Positions 1 to 9,343 of a DNA stretch of 12,834 bases are shown here, piece after piece. Every line of letters begins with the position of its first letter. Positions within the stretch are counted from its first letter, which is position 1. Both the position numbers and the translations under genes were made by a program. The notes beneath the pieces are model-generated. The model was not told the origin of the DNA and did no database searches. It saw nothing but the letters and a program-made list of their open reading frames with translations. This DNA comes from Haplosporangium gracile (lineage: Eukaryota > Mortierellomycota > Mortierellomycetes > Mortierellales > Mortierellaceae), in NCBI GenBank assembly GCA_015499985.1, contig JAAAUF010001054.1, forward strand, positions 381 to 13,214. The letters are read 5' to 3'.

Positions 1-1032
1 CTTTTCCACCTTCACTCTCCCTTTCCTCACTTCCCAAACAACGCTCTTTAGGCGGACCAGTCATAGTTATTCTCTCCCCTTCTTGTCTGTCTCTCGCTCG
101 CCCACTCGCCTTGCTCCCTTCTCCTTGTGTCCTACATTCTCACTTACACACACACACTCACCTCAGTCTCTCTCACTTCTCACCAACTCGATGCCTTTGC
201 TCGTTGTGACCAAGAGTAAAATCAGTCTTTTCATGCAACAAGAGACTGACACAAAGGTACTCCTTGTTTTGCTGTCTTGACCACCATGACTATATTGCGC
301 CACTACTAGCAAATTGGCTTCGGATCGGTCACTTCTTCTCTTTCTTTCTCCAATGTCCAACACCCTTTCTTCTCCCTCCATCTGTTCACTCGACCAACAA
401 CCTGAACTCGACTCGTGAAGTCGTGGACGCCTTTCTTTACTCGCAGAAAGAGAGCACCAGCGGCCGAATTTAACATTGCCAGCTCGACTCGTTCCTCACG
501 GCATAAATTGCGTTCCCTCAATGGGCTCCTTCCTTTTCTCTTGACTGTCAACCTCGTTTTTTTTACCGCTTGAATACTGACTGCACCTTTCTCTCCATCC
601 CTTGTATAATGCAAAAGTACACGCTGCTTCGCCCAAGGAGACTTGATCGACCAGGAATAGCCTATTTGCAAACTATAATCAACCTATCTTTCTTAGACTC
701 AAAGAACTACCACACTCAGGAAGAAAGGGGCATGTGCAGTAAACAGAGCTCGCTTGCCACCAACTGCAAAGAAAGAAGCTTCCATCGCAACTCAATTCAA
801 TTAAAAAACCATGGATTGAACCCTCTATGACGCGTTATCTGCTGCCAAGACTTGAAAAAAAAAATGGAGAAGAAAAGGTCAGTTCGCAGCACGATAGATT
901 GCTCGCGTGCATTTTTTTGTTGGTACCTAAAGGTTTGGCATCACCTAGAGAGCCAAATAGCATTGTTTACACTCAGATATCATAGTATTCACCTTGCATT
1001 CACTTTGACTGGATCTTTTTATCATTTTTTAT
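1..1032. other. Left flank, no recognisable gene
   Basis: The plus strand is pyrimidine-rich over roughly 1-180 and 320-620, and includes an alternating AC run at 146-157. Such CT-rich sequence often precedes fungal start codons. An ATG at 191 opens 22 codons that end at a possible GT donor (257). A possible acceptor at about 446 leads only to a short tail and a stop, so I do not call a gene. The part from about 800 on is the 3' flank of copy 1. Confidence 0.5.
830..854. repeat. 3'-flank duplication block I, downstream of copy 1
   Basis: The block contains ACGCGTTATCTG, a 3-nt insertion (CTG), then CCAAGACTTG. The same string without the insertion lies downstream of copy 2 at 3704-3725, and about 25 nt to the left of each block are also recognisably similar. 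It marks the old edge of the tandem duplication unit. Confidence 0.7.
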
Positions 1033-1055
1033 AACACAAGTGCAAAACTACGACC
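1033..1055. repeat. 3'-flank duplication block II, downstream of copy 1
   Basis: The plus strand reads AACACAAGTGCAAAACTACG and matches the segment at 3843-3866 with a few substitutions. It lies about 45-65 nt past the copy 1 stop, probably in or near the 3'UTR. Confidence 0.55.
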
Positions 1056-1056
1056 A

Positions 1057-1082
1057 TTTTTTTTTAAAAAAAAAAAAAAAAA
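1057..1082. repeat. T9-A17 homopolymer palindrome after the copy 1 stop
   Basis: Nine T are followed by 17 A on the plus strand, starting 17 nt past the copy 1 stop codon. On the gene strand this is T17 then A9, which could fold as a weak A/T hairpin. The length is prone to slippage and assembly error. Confidence 0.8.
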
Positions 1083-1098
1083 GGGAAAGAGGGTGAGA

Positions 1099-3048
1099 CT
1101 ATTCTTCTTCCTCTCCCGATTTCTCAAACGCCAAAGCGTCAGATTCCTCGGGAAGAAGAACTTCCGCCGCTTTAATATTACCCTTGGCGTCCGTGACGAA
1201 TGTCAAGAACACATTCCCCTTTAGTCCGAATTCATGGACAGAACCCTTAAACGACTCGTAATGATAGTGCTCCAGCTGGCTTTCCAAGGTCCTGAGCTTC
1301 ATGTGCAGGGCTTTCCCGCCCTTTCCCAGGGTAATGGCAATCTCGCCGTAGATGGGGTGGGTATACTCGCCGGCGTATTCAACCAACTTGTGACTAGGAG
1401 GCTTGTTCTGGACGCGTTTGGGGAGGTCATCTCCGCCCTTGGCGTACAACTCCTTCGTCTTTTGGACAGTAACCGATAGCCAGTCGATCGACTTAGGCAG
1501 ACCCAATATACCGTCGGTGATATAGTAGGGCAGGCTGTTGGGGAGATCGGTGTTGTCGATGTTGGTCAAAAGTGCAATGACAAGGTCATCGTATGGGAAA
1601 AAGGCCAAGATCGACTGGTAGCCTGGGTTGGATCCATCTAATTATATCCATATGTACGGTTTAGTATATCAAAAACTTGATCAAAATACTGTCCCCATTT
1701 ATGTTTGTCGCCATGCTTGTAATAAGGAGAGATTCAGCAGAAAAAAATTAGAAAAGGGGAACATACCGTGTCTGAAGCAAGTGTGGCCCTTGTAAGAGTC
1801 CAGTAACCATCCAAACCCATACCCCACAGTAGGTGCAAACCCAGGTCGACGCTCCTCATCGTCCACAATACTCTGAGACTTCAGGGTCTCCTGGATGCTC
1901 TCCTTGCTCAACACCTGCTTGCCATCAAGCTCTCCCTCCTTCAAGATCACGCGTCCCCACTTGGCCAGGTCCATCGCGTTCATAAAAATATCACCAGCGG
2001 GGGCATCAGACATGGGGATCTCGTCGATGAATCCCTCTTCGTAGATCCCGTTCCTGGCGTCATCAAAAGAATTAGCATCATAGGGCAACGCAAAGTTGGG
2101 CTGCTTCGCCATCTCGGGCTGCGAGAGTCCAGCGCTCTTCAGACCAAGGGGCTTAAAGATCTTGGACTTGATCAACTCTGGATAAGTCGTTCCGGCGACG
2201 TTGGCGGCGGCCTCTCCAGCCACGGCATAGAGAATGTTGTTGTAGTTGACAAAGGGAGTCATCTTTGAGGTGGGCAGGTCGAGGTGTCTGAGTTGTTTGA
2301 TTAGCTCTCTGGGAGGCTTGCTGTTCCTGTACCACGCCGAGTCAATTGTGGGGACGGGCTGTAGTGAAATGTGAATACGAGGAAAGTAAAAATTTTGGTT
2401 AAGTACATATACCTAGATATGATACAAAATAGCACATGGACAAAGAATGATAAAGAAAAAACTCACGGTTCGGTGGGACAACAGATCGGCAAAAGTTAAT
2501 TGAGAGGTCAGGACAGGATCTTTCAACTGAAACTCGGGAAGGTAGTGAGAGACGGGGGTTTCGTTCCAGTCAACCTTGCCGTCAGCAACGAGTTCGCCCA
2601 CAGCGGTAGCGGTGAATGCCTTGGAAACGGATGCGATGTGGGTCACTGTCTATAAAAGGAGCGAGAGAAAGGTAGTTTTGGTGATACAAATAACAAGAGA
2701 AATAAAAAGTTAGGCCATAGTCGAGCGAAAAAAGGGTGCATTGTTAACGAGAAATGCTTCAATTACCTCCTTGGTGAATGGATCGTTGCGGTTGCGCTTT
2801 CCAAATCCTTGAGCAAACACAAGCTCGCCCTTATGGACGATGGCGACACTCATGCCCTTGACACCTCCATCGGCGCGAGCTTTCTCGAGGATGTTGGGGA
2901 GGTTGTCGAGGAAGTCCTTGGTGAATTTGTTGTCGAAGGAGGTGGTCATGTTGTCTTTTTTTAAGGCAGCGATTGAAGGAATGAATGTAGCATGAAAGAC
3001 AAGGATTGAGGAGACAAGAAGAAACGGGTTGAATAAGGGATTGATCAT
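1099..3048 (-). CDS. Array copy 1: serine beta-lactamase-like hydrolase with DUF3471 domain, secretory-like leader, 4 exons
   Basis: Exons: 3048-2767, 2649-2467, 2358-1767, 1637-1099, all with GT-AG introns (117, 108 and 129 nt; phases 0, 0, 1). The product is 531 aa with no internal stop. Serine beta-lactamase-fold signatures are visible: S101-V-S-K104 (SxxK nucleophile and base), Y194-N-N196 (YxN), and H352-D-G354 at the place of the third, HxG-type, motif. Residues from about 435 (LVEYAGEY, then LEHYHYESF) match the DUF3471-type C-terminal domain typical of fungal and bacterial PF00144 hydrolases. The likely activity is serine hydrolase or peptidase; the substrate is unknown. The first 28 residues are strongly hydrophobic (FLLVSSILVF... 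ending SIAA), like a signal peptide but without a basic n-region. An internal Met34 aligns with the start of copy 5. I prefer Met1 because a perfect TATA box lies 60-67 nt upstream, the spacing seen in copy 5. The intron calls come from splice consensus and paralogue alignment; there are no transcript data. Confidence 0.86.
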
Positions 3049-3107
3049 GATGTGAAGGAATAAGAGTGGTGCGTTGACTTGAGGGATCCACAGTAGGGCC
3101 AGACGCC

Positions 3108-3115
3108 CTTTTATA
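3108..3115 (-). promoter_or_regulatory. TATA box of copy 1
   Basis: The minus strand reads TATAAAAG within GGTATAAAAGGGC, 60-67 nt upstream of the copy 1 ATG. The sequence and spacing fit a core promoter with a short 5'UTR. Confidence 0.65.
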
Positions 3116-3129
3116 CCTTCGCGGGTCTG

Positions 3130-3842
3130 CGCAATACCTAGGAGTTGGAGCCAGGCAAGTCAAGTAGGTGTGCCAATCAATGGCGCGTGAGTTGGATGTT
3201 TCTATTACATGGACGTTTCGATATAAGTGCCCAGAATTAGGTATCTGCAATACCATAATACTAATTCGCGTGCGCATTCTTAATTGAGGCGTGTAATAGG
3301 TTTGGTGGAAATGAGATACTGATATCTTGACCGAGATATGCTTCAACAGCTCATTTTTCTTTGCCGACTAATCACTTCAAATACCTCCCAAGGTGCACTG
3401 ATTCGGAATAAAAAGATGGCGTCGCTCTAATTCCTAGCTGCGATGAGAAGTGAGGCCATCCGCGTTTTGCTCTCTTGGACCCTTAGCTCCATTCAACTTT
3501 GCACCATCTTTCCACGCTTCCTATTTTTTTTCCTTTCTATCCCACTCCTCCTCCTGCCCGCTTAATTTTCTTCCTTCTATTCCACTCCCTCCCTCTGGCT
3601 TCCGTCTTGGTTTCCGTCCGCTTCAGCCCAATATTGCAACGTCCCACTTTTGAAACCGTATAGTGCCTTCATTCGATCGGCGATCATAGATGGTTTCCCT
3701 ATTACGCGTTATCTGCCAAGACTTGCGAAGCAAAAGAGAAAAGCCCATTTTGTGCCCAAATTGCAACGTCTAACATAATTGCTTGCGCCAAAATATCGAC
3801 CAGTCAGCCTTACATTCTACAAATGCATGTTTACCTAAATGC
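3130..3842. other. Intergenic spacer between copies 2 and 1
   Basis: This holds the upstream region of copy 1 (about 3130-3440), a strongly pyrimidine-rich plus-strand stretch (about 3465-3650), and then the 3' flank of copy 2 with its duplication blocks. A short motif AATTGCAACGTC-like occurs twice (about 3632 and 3760). I see no coding signal. Confidence 0.5.
3704..3725. repeat. 3'-flank duplication block I, downstream of copy 2
   Basis: This is the counterpart of 830-854: ACGCGTTATCTG followed directly by CCAAGACTTG. It is located 170-190 nt beyond the stop codon of the pseudogene. Confidence 0.7.
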
Positions 3843-3866
3843 TAACAGAAGTGCAGAGACTACGAC
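3843..3866. repeat. 3'-flank duplication block II, downstream of copy 2
   Basis: The plus strand reads TAACAGAAGTGCAGAGACTA, then CGAC, homologous to 1033-1055. On the gene strand a GTCGTA[AG]T core also occurs after the copy 5 stop, near 9855-9865, so it may be a retained 3'UTR segment. Confidence 0.55.
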
Positions 3867-3895
3867 AAAAAAGAAGGAGGGAGGGGAGAGGGAGT

Positions 3896-5933
3896 CTACT
3901 CTTCCTTGGGTGCAGCAGCGTCGCCGGTCTTGGAGACCTCTGCTTTCTTGAACGTAAAAGGGGCAGGTTCTCCAGGAAGAATGACCTCCGTGGCCTGAAC
4001 ATCGCCTTTGGCACCGGTGACGAACGTCAAGAAGACATTGCCCTTCATCACGAAATCGTGGACACGACCCTTGAACGACTCGAAATGGTAGTGCTCCAAC
4101 CGACTCTCCAAGGTCCTGAGCTTCATGTGTAGGGCTTTTCCGCCGTCATGATGGAGCGTAACAACGATCTTGCCGTAGACGGGATGAATGTAGTCACCAA
4201 CATAGTCGACCAACTCGTGGGTGTAAGGCTTGTTCTCGATGCGTTCGGGGAGACTGCCGTCTCCCATCATGGCGAACATTTCGTAGATTTGCTGGGTTCT
4301 CTTAGGAACCATTTCGTTGATCCAGTCGTCGGACTTGTGCAGACCTAGGAGACCATCGATAGTGTAGAAGTACAGCTGGAGGGTAGGTCGGTGATGTTAG
4401 ATGTTGGTCAAGCAGGCAACCACAAGGTCATCATCCGGATAGAATGCCAAGTTGGATCTGTATCCTGGGTTGCTTCCTCCTATGATAGGTCATGTAGATA
4501 ATAAAAATAAAAATAGTATGTTGATTAACTAGTGTTGAAATATTTGCCCGGAAAAAAAGGGAGAGGAAGTGTGAGAAGATTTTATGCGGGGGAATGTCAT
4601 CGACATAACTTTTAGGGTACTCGCTCTCCTGGAGGGTAGAAAAAAAAGACAAGGGCTTCTTCTTCATTACAGCGAACGAAAAAAATAGAATGGGAGGTAC
4701 ATACCATACTGAATGTATGTGTGATCCTACATCCACCCAAGGCTGTATCCAAGTATGGGTGCAAAGTCGCGTCGACGCTGTGGGAGTGGCGCACAGTTGT
4801 GGGTCTTGAGCGTCTCCTAGACACTCTCCTTGTTCAAGACCTGTTTTCCATCGAGCTCGCCCTCCTTCATGATCACACCATCCCATTTGACCAGATCCAA
4901 CACATTCATGTAGATATCGTCGGCAGGTGCATCGGCCATCGGGATCTCATCCATATACCCCTCTTCGAAGATACCCTTCCTGGCCTCCTCGTACGAAGCA
5001 GTATTATATGGCATGGCATAGTTAGGATGACGCTTCATTTCTGGCAACGAAAGCCCAGCATCCTTCACACCGAGGGGATCAAAGATCTTGGCTTGGATCA
5101 ACTCGACATATGACATCCCTGCGACCTTTGCGGCTACCTCTTCTGCGACGGTATAGACGGGATTGCAGTAGTTGACGATGGGAGTCATCTTAGAGGGCAT
5201 GTCGAGATGCTTCAGCTGACTGATGAGGACTCTTGGAGGCAGTTCGTTCCTGAACCATGCCATATCTGCTGGGGGGACAGGCTACGTAGGAAGCGAAATA
5301 CGACATAGTTAGCATTCCGTTCATGTTGCACAAATAAAAGAAAATGTATAAAAAATTGTAAGGATGAATAAAATTTGCTTACTGTGCGGTGAGACAACAA
5401 GTCGGCGAAGGTCAGTTGCGAGGTGAGAACGGGATCCTTCAGCTGGAACTCTGGGAGGTAGTGAGAGACTGGAGTCTTGTCCCAGTCAACTTTGCCCTCG
5501 GTCATCAATTCGCCAACAGCTGTAGCAGTGAACGCCTTAGACACGGACGCGATGTCAGACACGGCCTGCAAAAAAAAAAACAGAAAAAGTTAGTTGCCAA
5601 AAAAATAATTGTGAGAAAAGCGAACATTCGAGAGTGAAAACACACAAAGATCATAGCAACTTTTTTTTTTGCTTAGCTCCTTGGTAAAGGGATCGCTTTG
5701 GTTGCGTTTTCCGAATCCTTGAGCAAAGACATACTGGGGATGCCATCATTAGCACGAGCCTTCTCCAGGATAGCGGGAAGATTGTCCAAGAACTCTTGCT
5801 TGTCGTTGTTGGCAACGGCAACAGACGTATCAGTGTTGGTGGGGGTCACGGTTACTTGTATGATTAAAAAAATGGGCGAATGATCAAGTGAGAAAAAAAT
5901 ATGAGCAGAAGAGAAGGCGACTTTTTTCGACAA
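3896..5933 (-). pseudogene. Array copy 2: full-length but inactivated beta-lactamase-like pseudogene
   Basis: Exon remnants are about 5933-5677, 5565-5383, 5281-4705 and 4479-3896, in the same order as the intact paralogues. Lesions seen: (1) no in-frame ATG between the TATA-like site and the conserved domain; (2) a deletion of about 31 nt in exon 1 after GIPSM, removing the SVAIxHKGEL stretch and shifting frame; (3) the intron 1 donor reads CT instead of GT at 5676-5675; (4) a TAG at 4817-4819 where paralogues have Gln in SVQET; (5) a second TAG just after GWM, plus a 12-nt deletion that removes the conserved His of motif 3; (6) in exon 4, a one-base insertion creating a TAA at 4397-4399, followed by a one-base loss that restores frame. 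Intron 3 (225 nt) is about 100 nt longer than in the other copies. Exon 2 (SVSK) and YCN in exon 3 remain intact. The fragment PTNTD near the N-terminus resembles copy 3. It cannot make a functional enzyme as it stands. Confidence 0.88.
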
Positions 5934-5980
5934 CAGGCAATGAGTCTGCGATGCTAATGACGATGAAGATCGACTCCTCG

Positions 5981-5988
5981 TTTATATG
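5981..5988 (-). promoter_or_regulatory. TATA-like site of pseudogene copy 2
   Basis: The minus strand reads CATATAAA, about 50 nt upstream of where the copy 2 coding region should begin. It is a remnant of the promoter arrangement seen in the intact copies. Confidence 0.4.
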
Positions 5989-5989
5989 T

Positions 5990-6556
5990 CTGTGTCCATC
6001 GCGTCAACCTTCTGAGGATTAGTGTTTTCTTGAACATTTTTTATTTCCGATCGTTCTGTCCCTTATTTGGGCACCAATGGCATCGCATTCTGATCCGGGA
6101 GCATTATTCGAGAAACAAAAATCGATGTCCCCCTCCGTCAATCATTCTCCTTGTCCGTGCAATTGAGATGTGAGCAGAAGGAGAAACACATAAAAGTTAA
6201 CCAGACTCTAGATTTGCCAAGCCTCCATATATTTTGAACACCAGATTGAACAGCGTGCGATATGTCGCCCATTGGAACAAACCCATATTTTTTGTGTTCC
6301 CAAATCGCATTTCAATTCTCGGCAGCGCACGCCCAATTGATCAAATGGAAAGGGGGGGAGCCGCCGTTATGCCCTCTATACCATAGACACCTTACGCCAT
6401 GTTTTTTTGCCCTCAGTAAATCTTTTCTTTCCTTACAACGATTTACAGCGACAGGTACATGCGTAACAAACAATCATTATTTGTTCAACTGCCAACATGG
6501 TCCTATTTATGGCAAAGAACAACTGCAGTTCCAATTCTTTTCTTGTGGGCGTGGGA
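5990..6556. other. Intergenic spacer between copies 3 and 2
   Basis: This is the upstream region of pseudogene 2 and the 3' flank of copy 3. A plus-strand ORF from 6262 runs 121 codons into the 3' end of copy 3. It has no family resemblance and no supporting promoter, so I regard the region as non-coding. Confidence 0.5.
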
Positions 6557-6600
6557 GGAGGGGTAGACTAGAGGGTGGAAGGAGGGGTAGACTAGGGTCC
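6557..6600. repeat. 24-nt period tandem duplication at the copy 3 stop codon
   Basis: The 14-mer GGAGGGGTAGACTA occurs at 6557-6570 and 6581-6594. On the gene strand each unit reads TAGTCTACCCCTCC, and the first TAG (6594-6592) is the copy 3 stop. The unit is therefore a duplication of the stop codon and adjacent 3'UTR. Confidence 0.8.
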
Positions 6601-8535
6601 GGGAGTCTCCTCCGTCTTTTTGAATGATGTCGGATCTGAACCTATCTCGGCAACGTGAATGGCATCGACGCTACCCTTGCCGTCCGTCTGGAAGGTGAGC
6701 AGCATTTTCCTCTCCAACGCAAAGTCGTGCACGTGTCCCTTGAATGACTCATAATGATAGTGTTCCAGCTTACTCTTCAAGGTTCGCATCTTCATATACA
6801 AGACACCACCATTGTCGTCCTCCTGGAGGGTAACTGTGATTTTGCCAAAGACGGGATGGGCGTACTCACCGACATAGTCGACCAAATCGTGGCTGCGGGG
6901 TTTGCCTTCGATACAATCAGGAAGGTTGCCCTTTCTAATCATAGCAAACATGTCATAGATCTCCTGGGTTGTCTTGGGGGAGACTTCCTCCAACCAATTG
7001 ACTGACTTAGGTAGCTCCAGGAGTCCGTCGGCGATGTAGTAGGGTAGGTTGGTTGGGAGGTCGGTGATGTAGATGTTGGTCAGATGCGCAATGACAAGGT
7101 CGTCGTCAGGGTAGAAGGCCACGTGTGATCTGTAGCCGGCATTGCATCCACCTAAAATATACATAGAAAGAAGTCCAGACCTTGTTGATGTTTATCCTTT
7201 TTTGTTTGACACATTTGCCAAGGAGAGGAGGAAGTGAGGGAGAGACACAAAGGCACATACCATGGTGGACGATAGCATGCCCCTTGTAGGAATCCAACAT
7301 CCAGCCGAGACCGTATCCCATAGTCGGACTAAAGTCGCGTCTACGCTGGGGAAGCTGTATAATGTTATGAGGCTTTAGGGTCTCCTGGACACTTTCCTTA
7401 TTCAGAATCTGCTTCCCATCGAGCTCTCCCTCCTTTAGGATGACCCTTCCCCATTTGGCCAAATCCACGACGTTCATGTATATGTCGCCTGCGGGTGCGT
7501 CGGCCATTGGAATCTCGTCGATGTACCCTTCCTCATAAATCCCGTTCTTTGCATCCTCGAATGTGGCAGCGTCGTAGGGCATCGCGAAATTAGGATGTTT
7601 TGCCATCTCCAGATGTGAAAGACCAGAATTCTTGAGATCCAGAGGTTCGAACAGCTTAACTCTGATCAACTCTGCGTACGACATTCCAGCAACATTGGCA
7701 GCGGCCTCTCCTGCAACGGCGTAGATGACATTGCTGTAGTTGATGGTGGGCGATAACTTTGAGGAGGGTAAGTCGAGGTCCCTCAGTTGTTTGATGAGTG
7801 TCCTTGTCGACTCCTTGCTCCTGTACCATGCCATGTCGATAGGAGGGACTGGCTATTGATATAAAAGGAAATAAGTGTCAGCAAAGGCTGTGTTCCTCCA
7901 GTCGAAAAAAAATACACATAAGGGCCTAATTGCTTACTGTTCGGTGGGACAACATGTCAGCAAAAGTCAATTGTGAGGTCAAGACGGGGTCCTTCAGTTG
8001 GAACTCGGGTAGGTAATGGGAAACGGGTGTCTTGTTCCAATCCACCTTTCCTTCTGCAACTAGCTCTCCAATTGCTGTCGCGGTAAACGCCTTTGAAACC
8101 GATGCGATGTGAGACACTGTCTAGAGAGACATATTTTGGTGGCAATAAAACTCGTAAGAAAAAATTGGGTTTGCTATCGGAAGGGACGACACACAGTACT
8201 CGCAACCGCCTTTTCATTGCTGTGCTTACCTCTTTGGTAAATGGGTCCTTGAGGTTACGTCTTCCAAAACCCTGAGCAAAGATGAGCTCGCCCTTATGCA
8301 TGATGGCAACACTCATACCCGGAATGCCGCCATCATTCCTGGCTTTCTCAAGGACTGCAGGTAGGTTGTTCAAGAAGTCCGAAGTAGGGCTGGCGATAGG
8401 GACATCCGTATTCGTAGAGGAAGAAGACAGGTTTCTCACAAGGGATATCGAGCCGCGTTGACGTAGCAGATGTGTGTGAGTGAGAGAAGAACGAATGAGG
8501 AGGCGAGATGGCTTGGATAGTAGGAGGTATGACAT
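6592..8535 (-). CDS. Array copy 3: serine beta-lactamase-like hydrolase with DUF3471 domain and mitochondrial presequence, 4 exons
   Basis: Exons: 8535-8230, 8120-7938, 7852-7261, 7151-6592, with GT-AG introns of 109, 85 and 109 nt (phases 0, 0, 1). The product is 546 aa. Motifs are S109-V-S-K112, Y202-S-N204 and H360-G-G362. The C-terminal DUF3471-type region begins around LVDYVGEY and includes LEHYHYESFKGH. Residues 1-43 contain K8, R11, R15, R25, R27 and R34, many Ser and Leu, and no acidic residue before D44. The segment VRNL/SSSS fits an R-3-type mitochondrial processing site after L36. This resembles animal LACTB, a mitochondrial serine hydrolase of the same superfamily, so a mitochondrial location is a reasonable inference; the substrate is not deducible. 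The start ATG lies about 45-50 nt downstream of a TATA-like AT-rich site. The C-terminus is shorter than in copies 2 and 5 and ends ETPGP. It appears to run into what is 3'UTR in copy 2. Confidence 0.88.
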
Positions 8536-8578
8536 GGTGAGAGGAAAGTTACAAATGAGTGTCTCTTTTCTGGTGTGG

Positions 8579-8587
8579 TATTTATTA
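8579..8587 (-). promoter_or_regulatory. TATA-like site of copy 3
   Basis: The minus strand reads TAATAAATA, 44-52 nt upstream of the copy 3 ATG. It is a weaker match than in copies 1 and 5, supported mainly by position. Confidence 0.35.
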
Positions 8588-9007
8588 CGGTTGGAAGCAA
8601 ATCTTTTTTTTTTTAAGCTTCGTCATCTTGTTCTTGGCAGGTTCGGCTTCGGTCGAAAATGGGAATAGTTCTTGTGAATTTCAACTACAGCCCATCATGC
8701 ACGCCACATCATTTTCTTTTTCTCTGAACCATCACCCGGGCTCACTTGTACCAGTAGAACAGATAATCACTACATTACCCTTTCTTTCTCACCTTTGCGT
8801 AGTGATGAGAATTCAACTTCCTTGTACAAAAAACTATCACGAATCCATTGTGCTCGCTCGACTATCATCTTACTTTAATCAGTTCACGCCTGCAATTAAG
8901 AGAGACTTAGTCTAAAAAAGGAAAAAAGAACTGTTTGGCGGCAAAAAAATAAAAATAAAAAATAAAATTGTGAGAACAAAAAATGAGGGGAATAGAGGCA
9001 ATGCAGC
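8588..9007. other. Upstream region of copy 3
   Basis: AT-rich non-coding sequence with a 10-nt T run near 8605 and A/T-rich low complexity at 8940-8970. It separates the copy 3 promoter from the truncated end of fragment copy 4, so the deletion junction that removed exons 2-4 of copy 4 must lie near 9000-9010. Confidence 0.5.
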
Positions 9008-9281
9008 CCTCTGACTGCGTTTTCCAAACCCCTGAGAAAAAACAAGCTTATCCTTGTGGACGATCGCAACACTCATACCGGGAATACCTCCATCCGCACG
9101 AGCCTTTTCCAAAACGGGGGAAGATTACTCAAGAAGTCGGTTTTGTTGCTGGCGACAGCGACATTGTGGTTGTGAGACACTCTTGTCCTCAATAAATTAA
9201 GCGATCCGCGGTGAACGGCTGATGCATGGGTCAAGAAAAAAGAAGAAGGAGGAGAGTAGACTTGTATAGAAAGACTGCCAT
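9008..9281 (-). pseudogene. Array copy 4: isolated exon-1 fragment of a beta-lactamase-like gene
   Basis: Minus-strand reading from about 9230 gives HRGSLNLLR, then DFLSNLPP. After a frame change it gives EKARADGGIPGMSVAIVHK and LVFSQGFGKRSQ. This matches exon 1 of the intact copies and is closest to copy 3 (RGSISLVR, DFLNNLPAVLEKAR, GGIPGMSVAI). It stops before the DPFTKE exon end; no exon 2-4 sequence follows, and the DNA runs directly into the upstream region of copy 3. Two frameshifts are visible. One is a base lost in the C-run at about 9116-9120 (LPPVLEKA becomes LPPFWKRL). The other is in the CT-rich run at about 9228-9260, between the probable ancestral ATG (9281-9279) and the presequence. 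A TATA-like site 54-62 nt upstream of that ATG supports it as the old start. It is a truncated, dead duplicate. Confidence 0.8.
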
Positions 9282-9334
9282 GGTTGTTTAAAAAAACTGG
9301 CAAGTACGGAGTATTCTTTTGCTTAGTCATTCCT

Positions 9335-9343
9335 CCTTTTATT
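9335..9343 (-). promoter_or_regulatory. TATA-like site upstream of fragment copy 4
   Basis: The minus strand reads AATAAAAGG, 54-62 nt upstream of the probable ancestral ATG at 9281. The spacing matches the other copies, which suggests that the duplicated unit included its promoter. Confidence 0.35.

Noticed and set aside
146..157. CRISPR or satellite-like short repeats (AC run, TC run, homopolymers)
   Set aside because: These are simple microsatellites with no spacer structure, in a eukaryotic context.
191..256. Possible plus-strand first exon (22 codons after a CT-rich leader, followed by GT)
   Set aside because: The only plausible acceptor leads to a stop after eight codons; no longer gene model could be built.
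306..671. 121-codon minus-strand ORF in the left flank
   Set aside because: It lies opposite CT-rich sequence, which gives long Arg/Glu/Lys-rich open frames by composition alone; there is no recognisable motif.
3450..3653. Plus-strand ORF rich in Ser, Pro, Phe and Leu
   Set aside because: It is a by-product of the pyrimidine-rich spacer.
6262..6627. 121-codon plus-strand ORF between copies 2 and 3
   Set aside because: Random-looking composition, overlap with the 3' end of copy 3 and no family resemblance.
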